Assembly: GCA_036939975.1 (NCBI GenBank)
Contig: JALLPB010000350.1
Coordinates: forward strand, 1 to 17,155
From: Cyclostephanos tholiformis
Taxonomy: Eukaryota > Bacillariophyta > Thalassiosirophyceae > Thalassiosirales > Thalassiosiraceae
Length of the DNA: 17,155 nt
Reading direction: 5' to 3'
The translations under genes and the position numbers were made by a program. The notes under the pieces were generated by a model, which did not search any database, had not been told where the DNA came from, and was given only the letters and a program-made list of their open reading frames with translations. Of the stretch, positions 8,696 through 16,412 are shown in pieces; the stretch's first letter is position 1; the number at the start of each line of letters is the position of its first letter.

Positions 8696-9207
8696 CTTCA
8701 GTGTTGTGATTTAATTCGAAGTGCCTTGCGATCGGCGTTGAGGCATGAATCATCTTGTCAAGAACTGCTCCTCATCTCACCTCAAAAAGCCTGCCGCGTC
8801 GCGTTGAGGTTGAGGTATTTCAGGGGGCTCAGGGGGCTGACCCCCAATTTTCTATTTATCGGTGATTCCGGCCTCTCTTCCATATCCCACCATTCTCTCC
8901 GGTCCTAGAGATCATCATGAAACCTGCTGAACTTAGAGGAGAAGTGCACGAATTCAATGTAGTGAACTGATATATCGGCACGGCAATGATGCAGGACAAG
9001 ACAAAAGATTACCATCATCTGTGATACTTGTATTCTAGGTAAATCTACAGACAAGTTAGAAATAATATGAGAATTTGTCTTGTGATATGGGGAAAGATTA
9101 CTCGACCATACATAAGATACAAACCACAAAGATGACTGTATACTCACGGACGTCGTTGACCGTGTTTGTTTAGGAGGGAAAATACAAAACTTAACTTATT
9201 TACGTAC
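8696..9207. other. Intergenic: APC10 upstream and YqgF-like gene 3' flank
   Basis: About 510 bp without a supported gene. It contains the presumed APC10 promoter and the 3' flank of the YqgF-like gene. The only structure noted is an imperfect doublet of CAGGGGGCT (8821-8838), whose second copy can fold with CCCCC at 8841-8845 around a CTGA loop. Short ORFs here lack family features. Confidence 0.4.
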
Positions 9208-10827
9208 TCATTGCTTGCCCTTGCCACGATATTTCCTCTTGGGCATTTGCACCAACGAGGTCGACACATTACGACGGTGATTGTCATCATTTTCCATGAT
9301 TGTCGCTTTTCTTACAAGCGGAGCAGCCGATGTTGTAAGTGCAGCAGCATCTTCTGACGCACCCGGCACGCTTCGTTTTGACATAGCGGCCCGATGATAA
9401 CCCACGACATTCTCACATTGTTCGAAAGGTTCTTGATTATTGGTTCTGAAAGATGGATAAGACGTCGACGTTAAGGCCCATGAAGGCAGCGCAATGCGCC
9501 CTTTCAAGTTGTCATCGACAAAGTCATACAGGGCGTGCATGGCTGAAAGAGATCCTTGAAATTGGTTTAACATCCCTGACAAGTCGTTATCGTGGAGGCT
9601 GTCAAAATTATCATCCATTCTAATTGAACGTGTAATCTTGTCGGCCCTCTCTCCATCACCACCACCCTCGTCGCCATTTCTAACGCCCAAAAAATTACTG
9701 CTAACACGATATCCGGAGTACTTCTCCTTGGAAGAGAAGTAATATTTCCCGTGATGGGGTGGAGGAGGCTGGTTGCCATATACCGGACAACGACCCCACA
9801 AGTCCAACTCAGTGAGCGAATTTCCGTATTTGTCCACCCGTGTTCTCGCTTGACTGATATATGGGTTGTTCTTGTCGCTCGCACACTCCCGGTCGCGAAC
9901 TATCCAATTCTGCTCCGTCACGGACGTATCGAAGAGTGCGAATGGTCGCGTGGCCTCCCCAAGGAGTGGTCCCAATGATGGCGCATTCGTCTCATCGCGG
10001 CCACGATAGGCGGTGCATTTATCCAGAACGTATAGTATCCTGCCCCTCATGTAGCCCATGCTACCCTCTGATTTAATGTTTTCTCTGAACACCTCGGCCG
10101 GAGCGGTCGTTCCAACCATCGTTCGATCATCCGTCTGGGAAGAACGAAAGTGAAACGTTCCCTCCTCGAACTCTCTCTGTCTCGTAATTGATTCCAACGA
10201 TTGATTTCCACGGTCACTGCCACAGTCGCCGTCACTTACGGCACTCGCGAGATTTCCCGGCCAACGTACCAAAATCCCCTTCACTTTTCGTTCAGTCGCT
10301 AACAGCGCTAGCTGATCCGCTACCTCCATCGTTCGTTGTACTCTATCGAAGCCACCCCGTGCACGCGTCGATATGCAGTCCGTCCCCTCCCTGGGACGAC
10401 GACGACGATGTAGAAATGCATACGATGGGTGATAGGGTTGGTTTGACATGTACGGAATTGGTGGTAGGGCCGTGATGGAGGTGGCGATGGCAGTATTGCC
10501 GTTGCTGTTTTGTTTTTCGTTTCCATTTGACAATGACTGGGGTTGGTGATGTGCTAGCGCAATTCCAATGTGATGATTGGTAATATCAATTGCCATTATG
10601 GCGCTGCGAAAGTGCGTTCGATGGTATTTCATTGTCAGATAGATCAGAAACACGACAGCGAACGAGGGAAGAGTAGAAGGATATAAGTAACAAGGGCGGG
10701 TAAACGTTGATGGAATCCACGTTGAGACGCCGTGGCGAAACGTAACCCACCTCGGCTTGCCTAGTCGACCGTTCCATTCCAGCGCTCTCGCGAGTTTCAG
10801 CGGCGTTAGCATGCACTTTATCAGCAT
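9208..10827 (-). CDS. Putative YqgF/RuvX-type RNase H-fold protein (Holliday-junction-resolvase-like)
   Basis: Intron-less ORF of 539 aa. Residues 74-92 (RSAIMAIDITNHHIGIALA) match the first strand of YqgF domains, a beta-strand with catalytic Asp (D81) then IGIAL. FDRVQRTMEVADQLALL (160-176) with VKGILVRWP (182-190) corresponds to the helix and second strand, MRGRILYVLD (260-269) to the following helix, and RPFALFDTSVT (294-304) to the third strand, where bacteria have DERLS/T. D81 is kept, but the usual DxG is DIT and the DER Glu is replaced, so catalysis is uncertain. Large insertions (91-155, 190-250) and a tail (350-539, basic end KRKYRGKGKQ) are not recognised. Bacterial YqgF is about 140 aa and acts in rRNA 5' processing; organelle targeting is possible here because the first 40 residues are basic. 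Later starts at M66 or M78 are possible. Confidence 0.6.
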   Translation of the reverse strand: MLIKCMLTPLKLARALEWNGRLGKPRWVTFRHGVSTWIPSTFTRPCYLYPSTLPSFAVVFLIYLTMKYHRTHFRSAIMAIDITNHHIGIALAHHQPQSLSNGNEKQNSNGNTAIATSITALPPIPYMSNQPYHPSYAFLHRRRRPREGTDCISTRARGGFDRVQRTMEVADQLALLATERKVKGILVRWPGNLASAVSDGDCGSDRGNQSLESITRQREFEEGTFHFRSSQTDDRTMVGTTAPAEVFRENIKSEGSMGYMRGRILYVLDKCTAYRGRDETNAPSLGPLLGEATRPFALFDTSVTEQNWIVRDRECASDKNNPYISQARTRVDKYGNSLTELDLWGRCPVYGNQPPPPHHGKYYFSSKEKYSGYRVSSNFLGVRNGDEGGGDGERADKITRSIRMDDNFDSLHDNDLSGMLNQFQGSLSAMHALYDFVDDNLKGRIALPSWALTSTSYPSFRTNNQEPFEQCENVVGYHRAAMSKRSVPGASEDAAALTTSAAPLVRKATIMENDDNHRRNVSTSLVQMPKRKYRGKGKQ

Positions 10828-11359
10828 TCTTCAGGTATCTCGTCCGCCGGGAGAATGCAGGATCCGCTACGCGTCTTTTATCTGAATTATTCCGAATTCT
10901 CACCGACGACAAGGAATGGTCCGCGATCAAATTCTACTCCCCCCGAACGCCTCCATGATGTTCCCCTCTCCGTAATAGCTCGGAACTATTCCCCGCGGTA
11001 GGTTTTTAACCGTTGGCATTTTTTACGAGTTCGGATACTTTCGCGAGATGAATTATATTATTGCGTTCGCCCTCGATGCCACGGACGATAGGTGCTAATT
11101 ATAATTATTATTATATTTGTTCCATGTGAATGTCACTTTCCCTCCTCCCATCGGCGCAGCCTCGTCGTGACAATTTCGGTCTCGTCTCAACACTTTTCTT
11201 CTTGTATGTAAATACCATACTGATAGTTAAAATTCTTCCGCGGGCGCGCCATTATTTTCAGCGACTCTCACCAGCAGCGCCATCATCTCGCAAGTCTTAT
11301 ATTATTGATTTTCCTGGGATTCGTCTTTCTCACTACGATACCTATACTATACGCGTCCG
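10828..11359. other. Divergent intergenic region YqgF-like/PH gene
   Basis: About 530 bp between two divergent genes, holding both promoters and 5' UTRs. It has an A/T-rich core at 11090-11120 (TAATTATAATTATTATTATA). A plus-strand ORF at 11130-11642 overlaps the PH gene in another frame and shows no family features; an upstream exon of the PH gene cannot be excluded. Confidence 0.4.
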
Positions 11360-11781
11360 ATGTCCGGCGAGCTCCGCCGACGAATGGGCGGGACGACGTC
11401 GCCATCACCATCACCACCATCGTCATCATCGACGCGCGGTGCCATGGCCGATGGTATGGATTACGACGAATCGAACCTGTCAGCTTCGGCCCTCCTGTCG
11501 GCGTCGCCGGTGCATTCGTCGTCGGTTTGGAAATTGCACGTACCTGCTTTTTACGCGCTCTTGCCCTCCCACGTCAGGTGGATGCTCTCGTGTAGGTGCT
11601 GTCCGTCGGGGTGGGGTCCGAGGTGGAAACGACGACGACTGATCGCGCTCGGCGGGTACCTATACAGGTTCGAGGATTACGATGAGGACGACGGCCGGGG
11701 GGGAGGGGGGGACCCCCCGAAGGGCGCGCCCGTGCCGGTGACGACCGTCGACGCTCGCGTCGTCGTTTTGGATCGCGAGAA

Positions 11782-11816
<35 letters not shown>

Positions 11817-12160
11817 TGTGGGGGTCGGGCGATTTGGCGAAGATCCTCCCGGGGGGGTGTCGCGCCATCTTCGAGGTCTCGTCGTCCGGCAAGACGCATC
11901 GCTTCGCGGTGGAGACGATGGAGGAGGCGACGATATGGGTGACTAGCCTACGACAGATGAGACAGGATGCCATCACGCGAGGCATGGGACATTCGGCGGG
12001 GGTGCCGTATCCTCCGAGGTGGGAATCGTTCGATATGTCGGCGAGGCGGCTCGTTGACAAGAAAACAAGGATCAAGAGGAGGCTCGAGGCGATGGACAAG
12101 AGGGAGATGGAAATGCAGATCGTGGGAGGAGGGGGCATGAGCACGGGCTATTACAGTTGA
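11360..12160 (+). CDS. Pleckstrin-homology (PH) domain protein with Asp tract
   Basis: Single-exon ORF of 266 aa. Residues 1-50 are Ser/Pro-rich. A PH domain spans about 85-203: PRWKRRRLIALGGYLYRFED is the typical beta1-beta2 entry (W89), VTTVDARVV a middle strand, and CRAIFEVSS, KTHRFAVETMEEATIWVTSL end with the invariant Trp of the C-terminal helix (W193). An 11-unit GAC run (11783-11815) inserts eleven Asp at 142-152, in a loop between predicted strands. The C-terminus (SARRLVDKKTRIKRRLEAM) is a basic helix. PH domains bind phosphoinositides or proteins at membranes; the ligand cannot be told here. The start may be at M1 or at M29 (ATG 11444). No recognised partner lies next to it. Confidence 0.75.
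11783..11815 (+). repeat. GAC trinucleotide microsatellite (11 units) inside PH domain
   Basis: Eleven perfect GAC units encode poly-Asp in a predicted PH-domain loop. Being perfect and in frame, the run could vary in length between strains without breaking the protein. Confidence 0.9.
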
Positions 12161-12998
12161 ATTGCGGGGACGGAATCATCCCTAAACCGGCAGTAGGGCT
12201 GAGCGGCGTCGGTTTTTTGCTATTGGGTAGCAAGTGCACTCCCCATTTCATATTAGAAAACTTGATTCTTGAGATTGCGTACTATTCCCATGTCCAGGTT
12301 CATACCGCTAAAAGTAATGAAGATGTTATTTATGTCTGCCGACGATCTGTGTCGCTGCTATGCCGAGCCGAAACTTGAATCTACGACCGCGTCGACACAT
12401 CATCCACACCCTCCCTCTTCGCGCGGATGTCTCAATCAGCGGAAGGAGGCTCCTTTCCGGGAAGTAAAAATGCATAAAGCCTGGACAATCCGTCACTCGT
12501 AGCAGAGTTTCTAAATCCACTCTCAGTGGTGCACCCTGCGGCGAGAGGCAACTGCTTTTGTGTCTATGCGTTCCCCGCCATGACGTTGCATAAGCGCAGT
12601 ACGAGCCTGAACCACGCCTCAGCGACCAGGAGCTTCGAGACATGGCCGTGCTGACGAAATTTGAACGTGCTCGGACGGTCAGGCCTGGTCAGATTGGTGA
12701 GAGATGGAGTTTACGATACCGGTCATTGTTCGAGTTCGACTTGTTTAACTACCTTCCGGGTAGGTAGCTTCACGATCACCTCTACGCATGTCCCACGGCG
12801 TCGGCTTCGCGAGCAGTTATGACTCGCGGTCTTTCCCGCCAGAATATTTTGACGGCTGACGGACGAACGGCACATCAAGAGTAGCCAGAAGTTCGATCAC
12901 TTCTTTTGTATCGCGACACGATGCATTAAAAAAAATAAAACATTTTATCGAAGACGGTAAGGGCCAAAACGCCAAACAGACAGGTCGACCCCCCTAGC
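12161..12998. other. Long gene-poor spacer with two small hairpins
   Basis: About 840 bp without a credible protein gene. Two stem-loops lie close together: CTACCT (12749-12754) pairs with AGGTAG (12762-12767) over a 7-nt loop, and CGCGAG (12808-12813) pairs with CTCGCG (12823-12828) over a 9-nt loop. No tRNA, 5S rRNA or spliceosomal RNA signature was recognised. A minus-strand ORF (12643-12326) is Arg/Cys-rich and looks non-coding. The distal end holds the promoter of the next gene, with an A-rich run at 12927-12944. Confidence 0.4.
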
Positions 12999-13745
12999 AT
13001 GAAATCGATGTTCGCGTCATCAATTATCCTCCTGGCGCTTGGGCCGTCTACACCGTTGTTGGAAGTAGTTGACGCCTTTTCTCCTCCTTGGAGGGGGCGG
13101 ACAATGAAACATCATCCAATCCGTCATTCGTCCCCGGCGAGAGGAGCGTCGTCACGCGAACATCGTGACTATCATAATCGTCCATCGATATTCCAATCGA
13201 CAAGGTCGAACGCCCGAATGATTAACGAGGAGGAAGAAGAAGACGATGATGTCGATCGCGAATTCGTTTATGCCGCACGTCGATCGGGACGGCGGGGAAG
13301 GGAGGAGGGGGGGAGACGCCCGGGGGGGAGCGACTACGACGTGGGTGGTAAATCCTCATCCGCGAGATCGTCAAGTCCGTCGAGCAGATATCAGGAGGAT
13401 GTCGAATTCTTTGATCTCGACGACGACGACGACGATGATGATGAAGACGACGATCTGTTCGAGAATGATGATTTCGTAAGGAAGAACCGACGGGGGAGGG
13501 ATGGTAATATCGAGGAGGAGATCACCTACAATGGGATAATACCCAATCCACTTCTCGATGCCATGGATCCGGACGGTGTGTACGAGCGCCTTGGTCCTGA
13601 GTTATTCAAGGATTGGACCTTCTTTAGGGACATGGCGTTATTTGCACTATTTTTGACGTTATTCACGGGGGATACTCACCTATATGGCACATTCGATTCC
13701 GTGATCGAGAGGTTGGAAGATTTGCCGTCCGACTTCATCAAATAA
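12999..13745 (+). CDS. Predicted plastid-targeted acidic single-pass membrane protein, function unknown
   Basis: Single-exon ORF of 248 aa. Residues 1-26 are a signal peptide (MKSMFASSIILLALG onward) with site VVDA/FSPPW; Phe at +1 is the diatom plastid signature, and the next 50 residues are Ser/Arg/His-rich like a transit peptide. The middle is low-complexity: a Glu/Asp block near 77-87, Arg/Gly-rich 94-118, and an Asp-rich tract near 140-155. The C-terminal 70 residues look folded and are the likely conserved part: IIPNPLLDAMDPDGVYERLG, a Trp/Phe stretch, then a membrane segment RDMALFALFLTLFTGD (about 207-222) and a short tail. I do not recognise the family. Topology and thylakoid or envelope location are inference. 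Confidence 0.65.
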   Translation: MKSMFASSIILLALGPSTPLLEVVDAFSPPWRGRTMKHHPIRHSSPARGASSREHRDYHNRPSIFQSTRSNARMINEEEEEDDDVDREFVYAARRSGRRGREEGGRRPGGSDYDVGGKSSSARSSSPSSRYQEDVEFFDLDDDDDDDDEDDDLFENDDFVRKNRRGRDGNIEEEITYNGIIPNPLLDAMDPDGVYERLGPELFKDWTFFRDMALFALFLTLFTGDTHLYGTFDSVIERLEDLPSDFIK

Positions 13746-14056
13746 GATTGAACCGCCGCAAAAATAATAACGTGCAAATTTTTCTCATCGATGAAAGTCC
13801 AAGCAGGATGATTTTGAAAGTGCTGTACGTTGAATGAAATGCAATAGGGAAATAACTGAACTATAAGTTTTCAGTAGCAATCCATTGAAAAAATATTAGT
13901 ATGTTCCCTTCGTAACATTTACTACACACGATATATGTGAACCGTCGTGAGTTGATGGCAGAATATTTCCTCAGATTCTCCCCCCGAAACAAAATATACA
14001 CCAGCTTAAATAAAACCACCATCGTACCAGCCGCATCGAAATGTACTTCGGTCGAA
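13746..14056. other. Convergent intergenic region
   Basis: A 311-bp A/T-rich stretch holding the 3' flanks of two convergent genes (plastid membrane protein and enoyl-ACP reductase). No gene, RNA or repeat is seen. Confidence 0.5.
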
Positions 14057-15675
14057 TTAAAGCGCAACAGGCGTCTTGGCAACGGGGACGGGAGGCGGGG
14101 TGGTGGGTTTCATGCTCCCGGACATCGCCGCGCTATCGAGCGCCATTCCCATGGCATGCAATCCATTGTCCACGTACAATGTAACTCCGGTAACAGTTCG
14201 CGCCAATCCCGAGCAAAGGAACAAAGCCGAGTTGCCCACATCGTCATTATAGAGGTCCTGGGCCAGCGGGGCGTTCGCGTTCGAATAGTCGATGGCGTAC
14301 TCGATGAAGGTCTTCTGACCTGGCTCCTTGCCGATGGCAGATGCGGCGCGGCTCTTGAGGGGTCCGGCCGAGATGGTGTTGACGCGAACGTTCCACTTCC
14401 GTCCTGCCTCGAAGGCAAGCGTGCGAGTGTCGCTCTCGAGCTGGGCCTTGGCCGAGGACATCCCTCCACCGTAACCGGGGATGACCTTCTCGGATGCGAT
14501 GTAAGTCAAGGAGAGCATGTTCGATCCTGGATTCATGATGGGGCCGAATTTTTGGAGGAGGGAAACGGCCGAGTATGCCGAGGCCGACGATGCGGCAAGA
14601 TATCCCTTACGAGACGTCTCGAGCAGGGGTTTGGTGACCTCCGGTCCGTTGGCGAGGGAATGTACGAGGATGTCGATCTTGCCATAATCGGCCTTCACGG
14701 CCTCGGCCACCTCCTCGATGGTGAATCCGTCGAGTCCAGCGTAGCGTTTGTTGTTCTTAATCTCGTCGGGCACGTCGGCGGGACAATCGAAGACGGCATC
14801 GAGGGGGTAGACCTTCTCGATGACCATCTTGCTCCCGTCCGGTAGGACCGAATCCTCATCGAAGGATCCCTTCTTGAGTCCCATCTCGAAGATCTTGAGC
14901 ACCGGCGGCCAAGTGCCCACGATTATCGTGGCGCCCGCGCTGGCGAGGGCGCGCGCGATCGCCCATCCGTAGCCGGTGGAGTCGGCGACGCCGGCGACGA
15001 AGGCTACCTTTCCGGTAAGGTCTACCTTCGCGGGACCGGCCATGTTCAGTTTCGTGGAGCTGTATTGACGAGATTGGGATTGTTGCTGAATGACGGCGGG
15101 CGATGACCTCGAGACGGAGTTTCCGACAGCTATTCATCATCGAATACCGAGGGGTTCATGGAAGAATCGAGGCGAATTAAAATATTGAAAGTGAGTAATT
15201 GATATTGATTCGAGGAAAATATCATTGACGATTCGAAGGACACATCATCCTCCTCAACATGTGTTGGTAGAATGCAATCCCCCGGACGCCAAGGAAAACT
15301 CTATCAGAGAAGGATTATTTCGCACAAATCCATCATTTGATAAAGCTTCGTCACATCCGCATCCCCTGCCATAAAAGTCGTGCTGGCAGTTGATAACATG
15401 ATACGTCAATGACTCTAGAGGCGAGAGACAATGAGCATTTCTCATCAAGTATATCATCGCGTCGAGATGCGGGAGAAGTCACCAATGCCGCAGTCGCTCC
15501 AAATTTGGCTAACAAAACAACTCGCGTCACGATGTCTCTCTCCCACATCGTTCACATATTGCATGGCTTCTTCGGGGAAAAACTCACAGGTGCTGGTAGG
15601 AGCGAACGCGGATCCGGACGAGGCGGCGACGAGTGCCGCCGCGGCGGCAAAGAGGGCATTGCGACTGAAGAGCAT
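14057..15675 (-). CDS. fabI: Enoyl-ACP reductase (NADH), plastid type II fatty-acid synthase
   Basis: Exon 1 (15675-15588) and exon 2 (15129-14057) join at phase 1 across a 458-bp GTGAGT...TAG intron to 386 aa. Exon 1 encodes a signal peptide ending GSAFAPTST, the canonical diatom plastid motif; a Ser/Gln-rich transit segment follows ([17 protein letters not shown]). The enzyme part, from about residue 59, is an SDR-fold FabI of plant/cyanobacterial type: nucleotide loop [25 protein letters not shown], catalytic Y239, Y249 and K257 in [21 protein letters not shown] minus its last residue, then [14 protein letters not shown] and [13 protein letters not shown]. It reduces trans-2-enoyl-ACP to acyl-ACP with NADH, the last step of each elongation cycle in the stroma, and is the triclosan target in this family. 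Starting at the internal ATG (15043) would miss the targeting sequence. A Pro-rich tail ([15 protein letters not shown]) extends beyond plant enzymes. Confidence 0.95.
15130..15587 (-). other. Intron 1 of fabI (458 bp)
   Basis: GTGAGT donor at 15587 and AATAG acceptor at 15130. It starts just after the codons for the signal peptide and ASAFAP-type motif. Nothing else is recognised inside; short plus- and minus-strand frames have no protein-like features. Confidence 0.8.
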
Positions 15676-16117
15676 GATGTTAGCTGGTGTTGTGTAGGGG
15701 GTGGTGCGCGTTATGATATTTTTGTTTCGGGGGGATATTATTATGGCAACTGCTCTTAACATTAAATTGCGGTTGCTAATAATGATGTGTCAAAAGGGAT
15801 TGCGTCGCCTTGGAGGTCTCAACTCCGCGATCGATGCGATGCGAGTGCGTGTTCTTTTTCTCCATTATTTTTTTTTGTGTGTGACGTTTGTGGCGGGAGC
15901 TTCATTTTTTTTCTCCAGAGAGTGAGAAGGAAGACAGGAGGACTGAACGAATGTCGGAATCGGTACAGCCATTGGTGTTGCAAATAAAGGGTCGCAAATC
16001 CATAGTTCCCAGGATCCCCTCCTTCCATTCCCCCAAAAGGAGATGTAGATACCAATTTTTTATTGTCCCACCTTTCACCTGCTCCTTTGCCCGCTGCCAG
16101 CTCTCGCTCTCTGCAAC
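15676..16117. other. Intergenic: fabI upstream region
   Basis: About 440 bp containing the fabI promoter and 5' UTR. There are T-rich runs on the plus strand at 15866-15875 and 15904-15912. The minus-strand frame 16256-15819 is open but of mixed, low-complexity composition. No gene or RNA is supported. Confidence 0.4.
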
Positions 16118-16393
16118 ATGGCGATGCCCCAGACCTTATCGAAGTCCTTGCATGCAATGATCGCTCTTGCATGGCTAATTGTGTGCGGGCACAAAGTATG
16201 TGTTCTCGCATTTCAGTCTCCTCATCTTCTTCGGGAGGATGAGCTGACAACAACAACCCTCGCGGGGAATGAGTTCCTCATTTTGGAAACTGCTGAAACA
16301 TCTCAGGTCTATTATCACCATGCTCACCGCCACCTTCAGATGTACAATTTGACGACGACAACGACGATGACGACGATGAACATTATCGACTAG
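16118..16393 (+). CDS. Small ORF with signal-peptide-like start, possibly 5' part of the adjacent broken channel gene
   Basis: A 91-codon ORF. Residues 10-31 are hydrophobic (SLHAMIALAWLIVCGHKVCV) followed by LAFQSPHL, which resembles a diatom signal peptide with Phe at +1. The rest becomes Thr-rich where the DNA is a GAC/ACG repeat (16350-16380). Read one frame over, that repeat gives an Asp-rich stretch leading to DEHYRLVHKLGYYKT, so the coding frame may shift here, as it does repeatedly just downstream. It may be the true N-terminus of the OSCA-like remnant, a separate short gene, or noise. Confidence 0.3.
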   Translation: MAMPQTLSKSLHAMIALAWLIVCGHKVCVLAFQSPHLLREDELTTTTLAGNEFLILETAETSQVYYHHAHRHLQMYNLTTTTTMTTMNIID

Positions 16394-16412
16394 TTCACAA
16401 ACTGGGCTATTA

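Noticed and set aside
8915..8935. Short similarity to the start of large-subunit rRNA (CCTGCTGAACTTA)
   Set aside because: Only about 14 bases with a mismatch to the ACCCGCTGAACTTA sequence I recall; flanks do not continue as rRNA.
8905..9147. 80-codon minus-strand ORF
   Set aside because: Biased, no family features, and it lies in an otherwise ordinary intergenic region.
11130..11642. 170-codon plus-strand ORF ahead of the PH gene
   Set aside because: Overlaps the PH reading frame and turns into His/Arg repeats there; the first part has no recognisable features.
12326..12643. 105-codon minus-strand ORF
   Set aside because: Arg/Cys/Ser-rich composition typical of a chance frame in GC-rich DNA; no motif.
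16196..16216. 21-nt intron-like segment (GTATGT...TTTCAG)
   Set aside because: Far too short for a spliceosomal intron, and removing it would delete the signal-peptide cleavage region.
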